This document shows positions 1 to 11,527 of a DNA stretch of 64,000 nucleotides, piece after piece. The position numbers and the translations under genes were made by a program. Location of the stretch: the NCBI GenBank assembly GCA_963575745.1, contig CAUYUJ010020530.1, positions 67,001 to 131,000 of the forward strand. Direction: 5' to 3'. Within the stretch, counting starts at the first letter, position 1, and each line of letters starts with the position of its first letter. The notes under the pieces were generated by a model. The model did not search any database and was not told the origin of the DNA. It worked only from the letters and a program-made list of their open reading frames with translations. The DNA is from Prorocentrum cordatum. Its lineage: Eukaryota > Sar > Dinophyceae > Prorocentrales > Prorocentraceae.

Positions 1-123
1 AAGATTGCGCAGAAGGCCGGAGGCCTCCAAAGCCTGCTGAGGAGGCCGACCCCATTCTGCGTCGTCCCTCCTGGAGGCGCCGCCGAGGGAACAACGGGCA
101 CGTGCCAGGTTGTGGCCTCGACG

Positions 124-159
124 ACGAGGAGGAGGAGGAGGAGGAGGAGGAGGAGGAGG
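124..159. repeat. (GAG)n microsatellite
   Basis: A nearly pure GAG tract of about 36 bp. It is the first of many GAG/CTC triplet tracts in the window. The poly-Glu, poly-Gly or poly-Arg frames across it are artefacts of the repeat. Confidence 0.95.
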
Positions 160-337
160 TCGAAGGTCGAAAGGGAGGTTCTCGGGCGCTCGGGGAACCA
201 TGTCGGGCCTCCGCAGACCTCCTGCTGGGCACTTTCGGAAGACCTCCAAGGACCTCAGAGGGGTTCAGGATCCAGGGCGGGGGCGTATCTTACCATGGGC
301 ATCCAGCTAGGCTCGTTCCCTAACCGTTCCCTCGGGT

Positions 338-450
338 ATGGTGTGGGGGCGCACAGGTACCGACATCGCTACCCCGCAAACATCTCCAGGGAGAGGTTCT
401 GACCAGGATTTCGGCGGCAACGAGGGTCTCCCAGGAGGCCATCATAACAG
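338..450. repeat. Dispersed repeat, copy 1
   Basis: This segment shares the order of words GGTACCGACATCGCTACC, TTCTGACCAGGATTTC, CAACGAGGG and CCAGGAGGCC with copies at 500-643 and 16040-16180. The copies are diverged but collinear, so this is a dispersed or locally duplicated element of unknown class. No open frame is conserved between the copies. Confidence 0.6.
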
Positions 451-499
451 TCTTTGGTGGGCCTCTACGTGCTCCGGGACGCTCTTTCCACTGCACTGG

Positions 500-643
500 G
501 GACACGAAGAGGTACCGATACCGCTACTCCCCGGACCTCTCCCGGGGTGCGTCCTGACCAGAACTTCGAGGCGAATCCAGCGGTGGTGACGAGGGCCGCC
601 CAGGAGGCCCAAAAAGGGGGAACGAGGGGAGGGTAGAGGTATG
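500..643. repeat. Dispersed repeat, copy 2
   Basis: Second copy of the element at 338-450. The collinear words are GGTACCGATACCGCTACTCC, CCTGACCAGAACTTC, CCAGCGGTGGTGACGAGGG and AGGAGGCCCAAAAAGG. It matches the third copy (16040-16180) better than the first. It runs directly into the CTC tract at 650. Confidence 0.65.
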
Positions 644-649
644 GGTGCC

Positions 650-1329
650 AGTTCCTCCTCCTCCTCCTCCTCCTCCTCTTCCTCATCGTCCTTATCCTCC
701 TCCTCCTCCTCCTCCTCCTCCTCCTCCTCCTCCTCCTCCTCCTCCTCCTGCTGGACGTAGGCGGTCTCCGACCCGCCGCCCCCTCTGCGAGCCCCTGGGC
801 GCCTGCGCGGGTCCAGCGGCGGGGCGGGAGCGCCCGGCTCCCGGAAGGACTGCAGCCACTCGGTCCACGGCCTCCGCAGGGGGGCGGCCCGCCGCCAGTG
901 GCCAGGCCGGGGAGAGGAGGACTTCGGACGGTCCTCCTCCTCCTCCTCCTCCCCTTCTCATTCCTCCTCCTCCTCCTCCTCCTCCTCCACCCTCCTCTCC
1001 CTCCTTCCTCCCTCTCCGATCCCCCCCCACTCCCTCCCTCCCCTCCCTCCCTGCCCTCCCTCCCCCCTCCCTCCCTCCTCCATCTCTGCTACCTCCTCCC
1101 ATCCTCTCTCCTCCCTCATGCTCCTCCTCCCCCTCCTCCTCCTCCTCCTCCTCCTCCTCCTCCTCTCCCCCGTCCTCCTCCTCCTCCCTCCTCCTCCTCC
1201 CTCCTCCTCCTCCTCCTCCTCCTCCTCCTCCCTCCTCCTCCTCCTTCTCCTCCTCCTCCTCCTCCTCGGCCTCCTCCTTTCTCCTCCCTCATCCTCCTGC
1301 TCCTCCGCCTCCTCCTCCTTCTCCTCCAT
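650..1329. repeat. CTC/TCC pyrimidine-rich tract cluster
   Basis: Long CTC runs at 651-750, 928-990 and 1118-1329 are joined by CCCTCC-rich sequence, with a short GC-rich unique piece at 751-925. Long Pro, Ser and Leu frames here, and their Glu, Arg and Gly antisense counterparts, are repeat artefacts. Confidence 0.9.
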
Positions 1330-2033
1330 GGGTGCAGAAGGAACACACGAATCCTTTGATAGGGAGGAGGAGTGGGGAAATAGCAAGGCGATCAATAAAG
1401 GCGCTGTAGGTATGAACGCGAGGTGTCGGACTCCGAGAGGGGCTTCCGTTCGAGCGGGGGGCCCCATCCGACAACACACACACACACACATGGACCCCCC
1501 AGGAATTCCACTCCGAGAAATCTAGGGGCCGCAGAGATATGGGTTATAGTTGCCAGTTCTGGAACAACGCTTCCCTGTCCCATAGCCCCGCCTGGCTCCT
1601 TGCCAGAGCTCCAACGATATGATGTGTATCGATCATCTAGGTGCTTCCCAATTTCGGCGTCTGGGGACCTTTATCGAGCCTTGGCCCCGGGACCACCAAC
1701 AACGAAACTGGGACGAAGAACTCCCCCAGGGAAGGGGTTGGAACCTCTGGGGCTGCGGCTTGAAAACAGATCGGCGGACGCCTGGACTGTGCTCCCCCTC
1801 TCTTCCTCCCTCCCCTTCCTTCCTCCCTCCCCTTCGTATTCCTTTCCCTCCTTGTTCTCCTCCTGATCCTCCTTTTCGGTTGCAATCCCTGGACATAAAG
1901 CTGTACGTCTGTTGACTTCTTCTGAGAAAACTGCACGCGTGATGTCAAACTCGAGCTCTCAGTACTGACGTTCAAAAGCGGAGAAGCCCCCTTCTCTCCC
2001 CACCCCCCTACCCCCCCTCCCCCTCCCCATCCC
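1330..2033. other. Gene-free unique sequence with (AC)n
   Basis: About 700 bp with no recognisable coding sequence. It contains a 17-bp (AC)n run at 1474-1490 and becomes CCCTCC-rich from about 1795. Nothing else could be assigned. Confidence 0.6.
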
Positions 2034-2104
2034 CCTCCTCCTCCTCCTCCTTCCTCCTCCGCCTCCTCCTCCTCCTCCTCCTCCTCCTCCTCCTCCTCCC
2101 CCTC
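2034..2104. repeat. (CTC)n microsatellite
   Basis: CTC tract interrupted by TTCCTCC and GCC. It is preceded by CCCCTCCCC-type sequence from 2003. Confidence 0.9.
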
Positions 2105-2570
2105 CCTCCCCAGTACCCGGCCGCGCCCCGCAGGCCCCCCTGCCGAGGAGAGGAGAGTCGAGAAGCTCGGTCTCTGGGAGATCTGGCCAAGCCTTGCCCC
2201 TGGAGCTCGGAACACCGGGGAGGCGAAGAGGCAGTGCGGCAGGCGCGTGCCGTCATGGTCCCGGCGCTGGCTTCTGACACGCTGTGGATCGGTCATTCAA
2301 CCTTGCACGATCGGTGGCTTTTCGACCGCCAGATCGTGCCATATTGTAACAGAATCTGGGCCACTGGTGGCGTTCAGCAGTTCAACCTTGAACGGCCGCG
2401 GCGGGGTCGCCGCCGAGTCGACACGGCGAGAACCTGCCGTAGACAGAACCCTTTGGTGGGGCAGTTCGGAGCCGGGCGCCGAGCAGCGCTGAGACCAAGA
2501 CCGCTGGACCTGGGGTGGGCGGTCAGTTCAGCTTACGCGACACTCTTTCCTGCCCGGCCGGGCCCTCGGA
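2105..2570. other. Unique sequence with small hairpin
   Basis: About 465 bp of non-repetitive sequence. A short inverted repeat (GCACGATCGGTGG at 2305-2317 against CCGCCAGATCGTGC at 2326-2339) could form a hairpin. Open frames occur on both strands, but none looks like a known family. Confidence 0.45.
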
Positions 2571-3500
2571 ACAGGAGGGCGGGGAAGGAGGAGGGAGTGA
2601 TGAGGATGGCAAGGGGGGAGGACGAGGAGCAGGCAGAGGAGGGAGGACACGCAGGGAAGATGACGACGATGAGAAGGGAGGAGGAAGCGGAGGAGGGAGG
2701 AGGAGAAGGGAGTAGGAGGAGGAGGATGAGGCAAAGGAGGAGGAGAAGGCGGAGGAGGAGGAGGAGGAGGAGGAGTGGGAGGGAGGACGAGGAGAGAGGA
2801 GTCAGAAGGGACAGTGAGGAATGCAGAAAAGGATGAGGACGGAGGGGGATCAGGAGGATGACGATGAGGACGGAGGAGAACAAGGATGAGGAGGAGGAGG
2901 AGGAGGAGGAGGAGGAGGAGGAGGAGAGGAGGAGGAGGAGGGAGGGGCATCGAGAGGACGACGAGAAGGACGAGGCGGGGGGGGGGGGGGCGAGGCGCCC
3001 TCCCCCGCCCGGGCCCCGGGCCGGGGGCCTCCCCTCTGCGTCGCGCGCCCCCTGCTTCTGCAGCCACTTCACCGCCGCCGCAAGCTCCCGCTGCTCGTAG
3101 CGCTCGGCGCTCGGCTCGGCGCCCGCCATGGGCGGCGGCGGAGGGGAGGGGGGAGGGAAGGAAGGGGGGGGAGAGATGGGCGAGGAGGAACAGAGGGACA
3201 ACTAGGAGGACGGGAGGGAGGGAGGGAGGGAGGGGGAGGGGGAGGGAGGGGAAGGGAGGGAGGTGGGGAGAGTGGTGCTCGGACGAGGGAGCAGAGGGCG
3301 GGATGGCTGGCGGGAGACGAGGGGGATGAGGAGGGGGAGGGGAAGAGGGACGAGGCGAACGGAGACGTGACGGGAGGAGGAGAACTCGGAGGCTCGAGGT
3401 ACGCATGGGAAGGTGACAGAGGAGGAGGAGGAGGAGGAGGAGGAGGAGGAGGAGGAGGAGGAGGAGGAGGAGGAGGAGGAGGAGGAGGAGGAGGAGGAAG
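2571..3500. repeat. GAG/GGA polypurine tract cluster
   Basis: Almost continuous purine-rich sequence on the plus strand, broken by a GC-rich piece at 2975-3140. It ends in a nearly perfect (GAG)n run at 3420-3499. The long apparent proteins on both strands are low-complexity Glu, Gly, Arg, Ser, Pro or Leu strings and are not called. Confidence 0.9.
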
Positions 3501-4091
3501 GGCGGAGGAAGGATGGAGGGAGAAACGGAGACGGAGACGGGAGGGTGGAGGGCCAGGATGCTATAGGGATGTGGAAGGCAGGGGATCAGACGAGGTTGGG
3601 GAAAGGCGGGAGGAGGGAGGGATGGGGGGATGGTGCGACAGAAAAAACGGCTGGCTGGTGGCCTGGTTGCTGACTTCGGGTCCCGTGGGGACGGTGCTTC
3701 GGAGAGCCCCTCGGCCGGAGCCTCGTCACGGCCTCCAGGCTCGATCACCCCAGCGCCCTGCCGAGGGAGGAGGGGATGAGCCTCGGGAGGGAGGGAGATC
3801 CCCACCCGCCAGAGCACGCTCCCCTCCTCTCCACGACACGGCTCTGGGCATGGTGGTGCCAAGAGCAGGGCGCAGACGAATCCCCTCGGGCCTACCCGCC
3901 AAACCGCGCGCGCGACCTGCCGCAACGAGCCGCTGGATTGCGGTGAGCGCGGGATGCTCCCCGAGGAGACGATCCCCCAGGAGGGGGCCTGCCGCGGCGG
4001 AGCCACCTCTCGCGGGAGAACACGAGGAACAACAGAAAACGCTTGTCACCGCCCTGCAGCCCCCTAATTCCCCTCCCGCACGCTCGGCGGC
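3501..4091. other. Gene-free GC-rich sequence
   Basis: About 590 bp of purine-biased and then GC-rich sequence between two GAG tracts. No family, RNA gene or repeat was recognised. Confidence 0.5.
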
Positions 4092-4320
4092 GGGGGAGGA
4101 GGAGGAGGGTGAGGGGGAGGAGGAGGAGGGGGAGGAGGAGGAGGGGAGGAGGAGGAGGAGGAGGAGGAGGAGGAGGAGGAGGAGGAGGAGGAGGAGGAGG
4201 GAGGAGGAGGCGAAGGAGGAGGAGGAGGAGGAGGAGGAGGAGGAGGAGGAGGAGGAGAAGCAGGAGGAGGAGGAGGAGGAGGAGGAGGAGGAGGAGGAGG
4301 AGGAGGAGGAGGAGGAGGAC
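4092..4320. repeat. (GAG)n microsatellite
   Basis: About 230 bp of GAG with rare interruptions (GTGAGG, GGCGAAGG, AAGCAG). Confidence 0.95.
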
Positions 4321-4533
4321 AGTCGCCGCCTGCGGGACCCTCCCCCCTGGCGCCCCCGCGAGGCGGCGACGAGCGCGGTGAAGGCTGTCCGCAAGGCCCA
4401 GGCCGCGCCGGCGGGCGCCCGGCGGCCGCGCCGCGCCCCCGGCGGGGGGGATTTCCGTGCCGCCGTCGTCCCCTGCCGCTGGCCCGCGGCGGCCGCCGCC
4501 AACGTCAGCGCCTACGCCTGCGCCAGCTTCGAC

Positions 4534-4542
4534 GCTGTGGGA

Positions 4543-4589
<47 letters not shown>

Positions 4590-4774
4590 ACACACAGTGG
4601 GGAAAACCGCACACACAGTCTGTGGGAAAAAATCACACACTGTGGGAACAAAAACACACACTGTGAGGAAAACACACACACACACACACTGCGGGAAAAC
4701 ACACACACACACTGTGGGAAAAAAACAAACTGTGTGTGTGTTTTTTTTCCACAGTGTGTGTTTTTCCCACAGAC
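4534..4774. repeat. CTGTGGGAAAA/(CA)n compound minisatellite
   Basis: About eight copies of CTGTGGGAAAAA separated by CA runs of variable length. The last copies, from about 4735, are in the inverted orientation (TTTTTTTTCCACAG and TTTTTCCCACAG), so the array ends in a palindrome. This points to growth with an inversion at one end. Confidence 0.85.
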
Positions 4775-4834
4775 GCCAGCACCGGCGCCAAGAGGAACTA
4801 CGAGGAGAGCCCCAGAAGAAGAGGAAGCGCCACA

Positions 4835-4988
4835 AGCAGAAGCGTTTGGCGCTCCGCGCGGGCTTCTTGGATCTACGCTGGACCCCCCTCCCTGGCGCGC
4901 GGAGCGCGCCAGGGGCGGCGCCGGAGGCGCCACGTGGGGGTCCAGCGCAGATCCAAGAAATCCGCGCGAAGCGCCAAAGGTTTATGTT
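4835..4988. mobile_element. Foldback (MITE-like) element, copy A
   Basis: Two arms of about 45 bp (4838-4884 and 4935-4985) pair as an inverted repeat. Shared words are TTTGGCGCT, CGCGCGG, TTCTTGGATCT and CGCTGG. The arms flank a GC-rich core containing CTGGCGCGCGGAGCGCGCC, which is itself palindromic. The same core is present in copies B (49412-49546, inverted) and C (49738-49940). The outer end GGTTTATGTTTT matches the TTTATGTTTATGTCA region of the intact copy, so copy A lacks its outermost termini. Confidence 0.7.
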
Positions 4989-5577
4989 TTCCAGCGCATC
5001 CCTATGCGCCGAGACCTGGCCGCACAGTGCGGAGACGACTCGGATACGCGGCCAGAAGAGGACAACCCACTCGAGGAGATGATGTCACCGCCATCGCCAG
5101 ACACGCCAAGAACTCCTACGCCAAAAACAATGGGCTGCGTAACAAGCAACACAGGGGGGGCCTGCAGAACATGCATGAGCATGATTCCGAGGCCTGCGTA
5201 AACGCCAACACCTGCAACGACGAGGGCATCTGCCAGAATCCCAGGTACACCATCATACAGGTGCCCCAGCCCGACTCCCAGCCAGAAGACCCGCACGATG
5301 CCCTCAATAGCAAGGACGACAACGGTCCATGAGTCCTCTCGCCCCTCATCTCCGCGAGCCTGCGCTACCAACACGACAGCCAGCAAACTAATTACCAAGA
5401 GACGCTCGAGGCTTCCGCAGCCGCGTGCCCGAACGACGAACAGCTGCAGCCACGCCCGGAGGCGCCGCTCGAAGGAGACCGAGGACTCCCGCGCCGGCAC
5501 CCACGCCTGCGCTTGCCCAGCCACCGACACCACTGGCGAGAGCCTGAGGTGGGAGGTACGGAAGGGTGGGGGCCCAG
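4989..5577 (+). other. Unique sequence, possible coding fragment
   Basis: About 590 bp outside the triplet tracts. One plus-strand frame (about 5010-5130) reads as a hydrophilic, acidic, Pro/Thr-rich peptide with motifs such as RPEEDNPLEEMM and PPSPDTPRTPTP. That composition is not dictated by a repeat, so an exon fragment is possible. No domain, splice pair or start codon could be established. Confidence 0.25.
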
Positions 5578-5836
5578 GCGGAGGAGAAGGAGGCGGTGGG
5601 GGCGGAGGAGGAGGAGGAGGAGGAGGAGGAGGAGGAGGAGGAGGCGGAGGAGAGGAGGAGGAGGAGGAGAGAGGAGCGAGGAGGAGGGGGAAGAGGAGGA
5701 GGAGGAGGAGGAGGAGGAGGAGGAGGAGGAGGAGGAGGAGGAGGAGGAGGAGGAGGAGGAGGAGGAGGAGGAGGAGGAGGAGGAGGAGGAGGAAGAGGAG
5801 GAGGAGCAGGAGGACGAGGGGGAGGGGGAGGAGGAT
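5578..5836. repeat. (GAG)n microsatellite
   Basis: About 260 bp of GAG with scattered GGC and GGA variants. It ends before a GC-rich unique segment. Confidence 0.95.
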
Positions 5837-6368
5837 CCACGCCGCCATCCGCCGGCACAGGCAGCCCGCGGGGTCGGCCCCGCGTGGCCGACGCGAGCTG
5901 CACACGAGGCGCCGAGGCGTGGCCGCTCCCCCTCCGCAGCGCGCCTCCGCGCGGGCGGAGACCCCGTCGGACAGCGAGGGCCGCAGCGGCATCCTACAGT
6001 CGAGCGCCCGGCGCCTCAAGCACCGAGGAGGGCGCCCGGAGCGGCCACCTGCGGCCTCTTCGGGCACACAGCCGGGCCGCCCAGGTCTCGCCAGCGACCT
6101 GGGCGGCCAGTCCCTGGGCGAAGGTCGGCTGGTGGTGAACAAGTGAGGCCCCCGCCCCCCCGGGGCGGATGAATTCGACTCCGCGGGGCGCGAAACACTC
6201 TTTTTTAACCGCGCGCGCCAGGGGGTCGTCGCGGGCGCGGTCGAGGGGATCGTGTAACCCCCCGCGCGGCAGCCTCAAACGAATCCATTTCGCATAGAAG
6301 TTGTTGTGGGGAGCGTGTGCATCCGAAGCGAAGCCCTTCCCCCTCTCAAACTGATAACTGATGTGCCA
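5837..6368. other. Gene-free GC-rich sequence
   Basis: About 530 bp between the GAG and GTC tracts. It is GC-rich at first and AT-richer from about 6190. No recognisable gene or repeat was found. Confidence 0.5.
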
Positions 6369-6963
<595 letters not shown>

Positions 6964-7721
6964 CCGTGAGAAGGAGGAGGAACCCTTTCCGCCTGCTCCT
7001 TCCGCTCCTCACTGTTTCTTCCCTTTTTGCTTGTAGCCATGTCGGCACCGCCCGCCAGCTGAGGCGCCTCTTTCCCCCGCCTCCTCTTTCTCGCTGGTCT
7101 GTAGCCATTGTGGCCCAAACGCCCCGCTATATTGGAGGCGCTGCTGTCCCCTCCGCTGAAGCGGCGCCGCTTGCGTCGCGCCTGTCGGCCGGGCGTCGGC
7201 GCTAATCACCGGCGCCGCCGCCGCGTGTTTCAATTTAGCGTGCACCCCCCCCCGCGATACGCCCGAGCAGAGAAACCTATTTTTAAATCACTCGCCCGCC
7301 CATGTTTTCCCTAATGAGTGCTTGCACTGAAAGGGTCCCAGCGGAAATTGAAAGTTTGGCGAAAGTGTCCCGCCGATTTTGGTGGCTGGCTGGGTTCCCT
7401 GGTTTTCGGTTCCGGGTTCCCGGGCTCCTGGTTATTGGTTCCGGGACGATTCCGGTGGGTTCCGGGTTCCCGGATTCCGGGTCGATTGCCTTATCGATCT
7501 TTGTATCGATCCAATTTCAAACCATCCACTGATTGGGGTTTTCTCTGGTGGTTTTGTTCAGCACAAGCTGACCTTGCGGTACTATCCACTTCGACGTCCC
7601 CGGCTCCGCCCAGAATGCCATCGGCTATATGCCGCGCGCCCAGAGCGCGGCATGCACATCGGCCCCACGAAGGCCCACGTCTCCGCCTAGCCTACCGCAA
7701 CACCGACGTTGGCGCGGAGGC
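6964..7721. other. Gene-free sequence
   Basis: About 760 bp without a recognisable gene. A short local repeat of GGTTCCGGGTTCCCGG-type words occurs at 7405-7485. The segment 7230-7560 is AT-richer than its surroundings. Confidence 0.5.
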
Positions 7722-7787
7722 GGAGGAGGAGGAGGAGGAGGCAAAGGAAGAGGAGGAGGAGGCGGAGGAGGAGGAGGAGGAGGCGAG
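7722..7787. repeat. (GAG)n microsatellite
   Basis: GAG tract with GCAAAG and GGC interruptions. It abuts a possible coding fragment. Confidence 0.9.
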
Positions 7788-8035
7788 CGTGCCAGGCCCT
7801 GCTGATCACGAGGGCGTGCCAGGCCTTGTTGCTGCTGGTGGGTCCTCTCCACAAGCCCGGGGAGGAACAGATCGCCGCTGCCATGCAGTCCCTTCGCGAA
7901 GACGAGAGCGGCGAACACTTTGCACGACAGCTCCGGGCGTCCCTCGCGCGAGGGCTGCCCATGATCATTCGGGACACAGCGCCGAGCGCCCTCCTTGTGC
8001 ATCACTGTCGTGGGAGGCGTGGAGGTTCCGAGTGA
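7788..8035 (+). CDS. Hypothetical protein fragment
   Basis: After the GAG tract, one plus-strand frame reads about 75 residues of mixed composition. Motifs include PLHKPGEEQIAAAMQSL and EDESGEHFARQLRASLA, and the frame runs to a stop at 8033-8035. The balanced composition suggests a real or former exon rather than repeat noise. Its start is lost in the tract. The first part holds a 27-bp direct duplication (GCGTGCCAGGCC at 7788 and 7815). No family was recognised, and a chance frame cannot be excluded. Confidence 0.3.
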
Positions 8036-8106
8036 ACCGCCAAACGCCAGGGCTGATGGGCATGTTTTCCACCACCACCACCGCCATAAGTTGGAGGGGG
8101 AGGGGG

Positions 8107-8252
8107 TCCTCCTCCTCCTCCTCGTCCTCCTCCAACTCCTCCTCCTCCTCCTCCTCCTCCTCCTCCTCCACCTCCTCCTCCCCCTTCTCCTACTCCTCGT
8201 CCTCCTCCTCGCCCTCCACCTTCTTGTGGTGGTGGTGGTGGTGGTGGTGGAA
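8107..8252. repeat. (CTC)n followed by (GGT)n
   Basis: A CTC-rich tract (8107-8220) is followed directly by a pure GGT run (about 8226-8250). Two different triplets sit side by side. Confidence 0.9.
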
Positions 8253-8904
8253 AACAAGCCCATCAAGGGCACCGACTGGCCCCAGCCTCGCCCAGCCGTC
8301 ACCAGTTGAGGCATCGTCTCGTCTCACCGCCGTGTCCCCGCGTGCCCGCCACGTGTGGGCGAGCCTGCGAGCGCCCTCACGAAGGCGCCAAGGGCCAAGC
8401 GCAGCTCCACGCCTTCTCTTCGCAGCTTAGCATTAGGTCAGGCGTGTCCCCGTACAGGGGGATTGTTTGGCGAAGAATTTTAAATACCCCACAAGCATTC
8501 AAAAAGTACGCGCACATGGTCCAACAATCGTTCCCGGACGATTGCTGGACTATGTTTGAACATCCCTCCTTAAGAGGGACGACAGGCCCTTTTTAACCTT
8601 AGCAGTCATCTTGAGGCATCCCCCCTGCCCCCCCGGACCCCAAGAGCAGTTTCGACCTCAGGTGCTGGACCTAGATCGCTCGATGCAGCGAGCACGCTGC
8701 ACCCCAGCGCCAGAGACAAAACCAGCGCTGACAGAAAAGCGCCCACCTCTCGGGGTGGAAGTTTTGCAAGGTCGAGGCGGCGGGCGGGAGAGAGAGAGAG
8801 AGAGAGAGCAAGGGCCGTGTGCCGCAGCGCGACCGCCACCGCTGCCAGGCACCCCAGTTGGATCACCCCCCCTCAGCAGCGACCGCTGCTTTGGGGAGAG
8901 AAGG
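8253..8904. other. Gene-free sequence with short dispersed repeat
   Basis: No gene recognised. The segment at 8450-8512 (TACAGGGGGATT, GGCGAAGA, AAATACCCC) resembles 9699-9750, giving a diverged pair of short repeats. A (GA)n run lies at 8789-8808. Confidence 0.5.
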
Positions 8905-9225
8905 ACGGGAGGAGGAGGAGGAGGAGGAGGAGGAGGAGGAGGAGGAGGAGGAGGAGGAGGAGGAAGGAGGAGGAGGAGGAGGATAAGGATAAGGACGCGG
9001 AGGATCAGGTCGAGGAGGAAGAGGAGGATCATGAGGAGGAGGAGGAGGAAAAGGAGGAGGACGAGTAGAAGAAGCAGGAGGAGGAGGAGGACGAGGAGGA
9101 AGACGAGGAGGAGGAATCCGGGAGAAGTATGGAGGGGGAGGAAGAGGAGGAGGAGGAGGAGGAGGAGGAGGAGGAGGAGGAGGAGGAGGAGGAGGAGGAG
9201 GAGGACGAGGACGAGGAGGAGGGCA
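8905..9225. repeat. (GAG)n polypurine tract
   Basis: About 320 bp of GAG with GATAAG, GATCAG and GACGAG interruptions. Confidence 0.95.
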
Positions 9226-10060
9226 CGAAGCTCGGCGAGCAGGTTCGTGCGATGCGACACTAGGCCTGTAGACGAAGCAAAGCTGCGACGCGTGCGGCCG
9301 CGATCGCAGCGTCATGAATGGGCAGACCGCTGTCGGTCTGCCATTTTACAATATGGAATAGCTGCGTGGCCAACGCCACCGCACGCACACAGGTCATGCG
9401 AGCGCGCTCACGATGTTCGTGCGTATGGCCGAGACGAGGACGAGGAAGAGGAAGATGAGGAGGAGGAGGAGGAGGAGAAGGAACAGGAGGGGAGGAGGAA
9501 GGAGCCTGCACCCGCCCCCCCCCCCGGATTCTCCAGCGCCTTCCGGGCCAGAAGCGGGCCGCAGAGCTGCCCGGGGCCCCCCGCCGGGCGCGCCTGGGCG
9601 GAGCGCCCGCAGGCAGGCGCGCGGGGCCCCCGACGCCTGGCCCGACGGCCTGGTGGAGCCGACCGCGCGGAGGCGCCGCGCCTGCTGCAGAAGCACCCCA
9701 TACAGGGGGATTTTGGGCGAAAACTGCAAAATACCCCGAAAATGCGCCCCAAATGCTCAAAAGTAGCAATAAGAACGCGCACGGGGGCCGCGACCCCTGG
9801 CCGATGGCCGTCGTGCGCTGGGCAGCACTACCCGGGCGGCACGGCCGCAGCGCCGGCGGTGGTCGGCCTCTCCGCCGCGGCGCGCGGGCCCCGCCGCGGC
9901 ACGCGCCGCCGCTCGGGCTCTCCGACGCTCTGCGCCGCGGTGCTGGCCGCCGCCGGCGAAGCCTGCCCCCGGCGCCGCGGCCATGCCTCCGCGCCGTGCG
10001 CTCCCAGCCCGGCAATCGACAGCGGTGTGCTCCAAGGAAGGGGCCCGCACCTGCTTGCCC
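9226..10060. other. Gene-free sequence with hairpin and short GAG tract
   Basis: It holds a perfect 9-bp stem with a 4-nt loop (GGCAGACCG and CGGTCTGCC at 9322-9343), a GAG tract at 9430-9505, and the partner of the 8450 repeat at 9699-9750. The rest is very GC-rich with long uninformative frames. Confidence 0.5.
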
Positions 10061-10144
10061 GTAGAAGGGGAACGGAACAATGACATAAACGTAACATCTC
10101 GTAGGTCCGAGTTTTTATGTTTCTGTCGTTTTTCGTTCCCCTAC
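10061..10144. mobile_element. Foldback element, copy D (core-deleted)
   Basis: An 84-bp palindromic relic. It starts GTAGAAGGGGAACG and ends CGTTCCCCTAC, with ATGACATAAACGT and TCCGAGTTTTTATGTTTCTG inside. These match the outer arms of the intact 203-bp copy C (49738-49940). The GC-rich inner arms and core are missing, which fits an internal deletion at the hairpin. Confidence 0.75.
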
Positions 10145-10904
10145 CGTGGAAGGGGGACACGCAAAACACAAAGAGAGCGGACACCGAGGGCACGAGCAAC
10201 GAGCAGCCCCAGCTGCAGCCCGGGGCCTCACCGGTGCAAGCTCGAGGGCTTCGCACGGCGGCGGGCGCTGGCCGTGCTCTCGGGCCATGGAGGGAGGGGG
10301 GCGGGAGGGAGAGGGAGGGGACGAGCAGGTGGGAAGAGAGTGCCCACTGCAAGCTATTGTAGCTGCGACGATCCTGGCCGCATAGTAGATACAGGCTTGG
10401 CGCCTGGCCCATGAGCGCCTGCCCCCGATGTGGCTGCGGACCACCGGCAAGCTGCCTCCGAGCCGGGCCGGGGGCCGCTGCCCCCTGGGCCCCTGCCCCG
10501 ACACCGCTGTCGGGACAGCCTGGGCTGGGTCTCGGTTGAGCCCCCGTCGTATCTGAAGGTAGGGCACCGGCTTGGTTGTTGCAGGAAGAGGTCCCTGCGC
10601 GCCTCCAGGCTCCTCCGCTGCACGACTGAGCGCTCATGCTCCCCGTATCTGCCGCGGTGCCCTCCGAGCTCGTGCTGCCACTCTGGCCAGCCCGGAAGGC
10701 ACAGCTCTTTGGAGGAGCAGGAGAAACTGATGGGCCCAAGAGGAGGGATCCTCCGGGCAGGCCTCCAGAGGCACTCTGTGGTAGAGGTCGCCCTCAGGGA
10801 AGCGCCAAAGCTGGACGCGTCGCGCGGCCCCGAAGCCCAGAGCACCCCGCCCCAGCTCCGCTGTGGCCACGACTGCGTGGAACCAGACGCCCACTCCGAG
10901 GAAT
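10145..10904. other. Gene-free GC-rich sequence
   Basis: About 760 bp. Several long frames are open on both strands, as expected at this GC content. None shows a recognisable motif. Confidence 0.45.
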
Positions 10905-11075
10905 GCTCCGGCGTGGCCTAACCGACCCCTAGCAAACCATCCCCTTTCGTGGCGTCGTTCTCGCCTCTCGAGCTCCCCTCCGGCCGCAGACATCCGTCTT
11001 GGGGCGAGGCGAGGGGCCCGCCACCGAAGGGGATGGTCTGCCAAGGGGTCGGTCAGGCCGCCCACCTGACGCCGG
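10905..11075. repeat. Imperfect inverted repeat (foldback)
   Basis: Left arm 10917-10954 (ACCGACCCCT, ACCATCCCCTT) and right arm 11019-11057 (AAGGGGATGGT, AGGGGTCGGT) are reverse complements with a few mismatches. The loop is about 64 bp, and weaker pairing continues outward. It is a MITE-like relic of unknown family. Confidence 0.7.
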
Positions 11076-11146
11076 GGCCCACGAGCCGCAGGCCTGGTGC
11101 TCAAGAGCCGGTCTGCTCCTGGACATACTCCCGAGAGCCATGCGGG

Positions 11147-11314
11147 GGGGGAGGAGGAGGAGGAGGAGGGAGGAGGGAGGAGGGAGGAGGGAGGAGGGGG
11201 GAGGGAGGAGGGAGGGAGGAGGGAGGAGGGAGGAGGAGGAGGGAGGAGGGAGGAGGAGGAGGAGGAGGAGGAGGAGGAGGAGGAGGAGGAGGAGGAGGAG
11301 GAGGAGGAGGAGGC
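11147..11314. repeat. (GAG)n polypurine tract
   Basis: GGAGGGAGGA and GAG units, pure GAG from about 11255 to 11312. Confidence 0.95.
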
Positions 11315-11527
11315 CCTCTCGCAGGAGGCGCTGGAGGCACCGAGGCCTCTTCCTCCAGCGGGCGCCGGCGAGGGAGCGCTATGTGGGGGCCGAGCGTCGG
11401 CTCAGGGATAGCCCCGCGCCGAAGAGGGAGGGGAGGAGAGAGGAACACACGAGGGAGGAGAGAGGGTGCAATTGCGAGAGAGGGGTGGGAATGGAGAATT
11501 TAATATGAAAGGAGGTCGGTGGGACAA

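Noticed and set aside
645-1525. Long Pro/Ser/Leu frames and antisense Glu/Arg/Gly frames
   Set aside because: They are fully explained by CTC/GAG triplets. The same happens at all GAG/CTC tracts (for example 2528-4006 minus, 3367-5082 plus, 8611-10083 plus). Translation of a triplet repeat is open in several frames without being coding.
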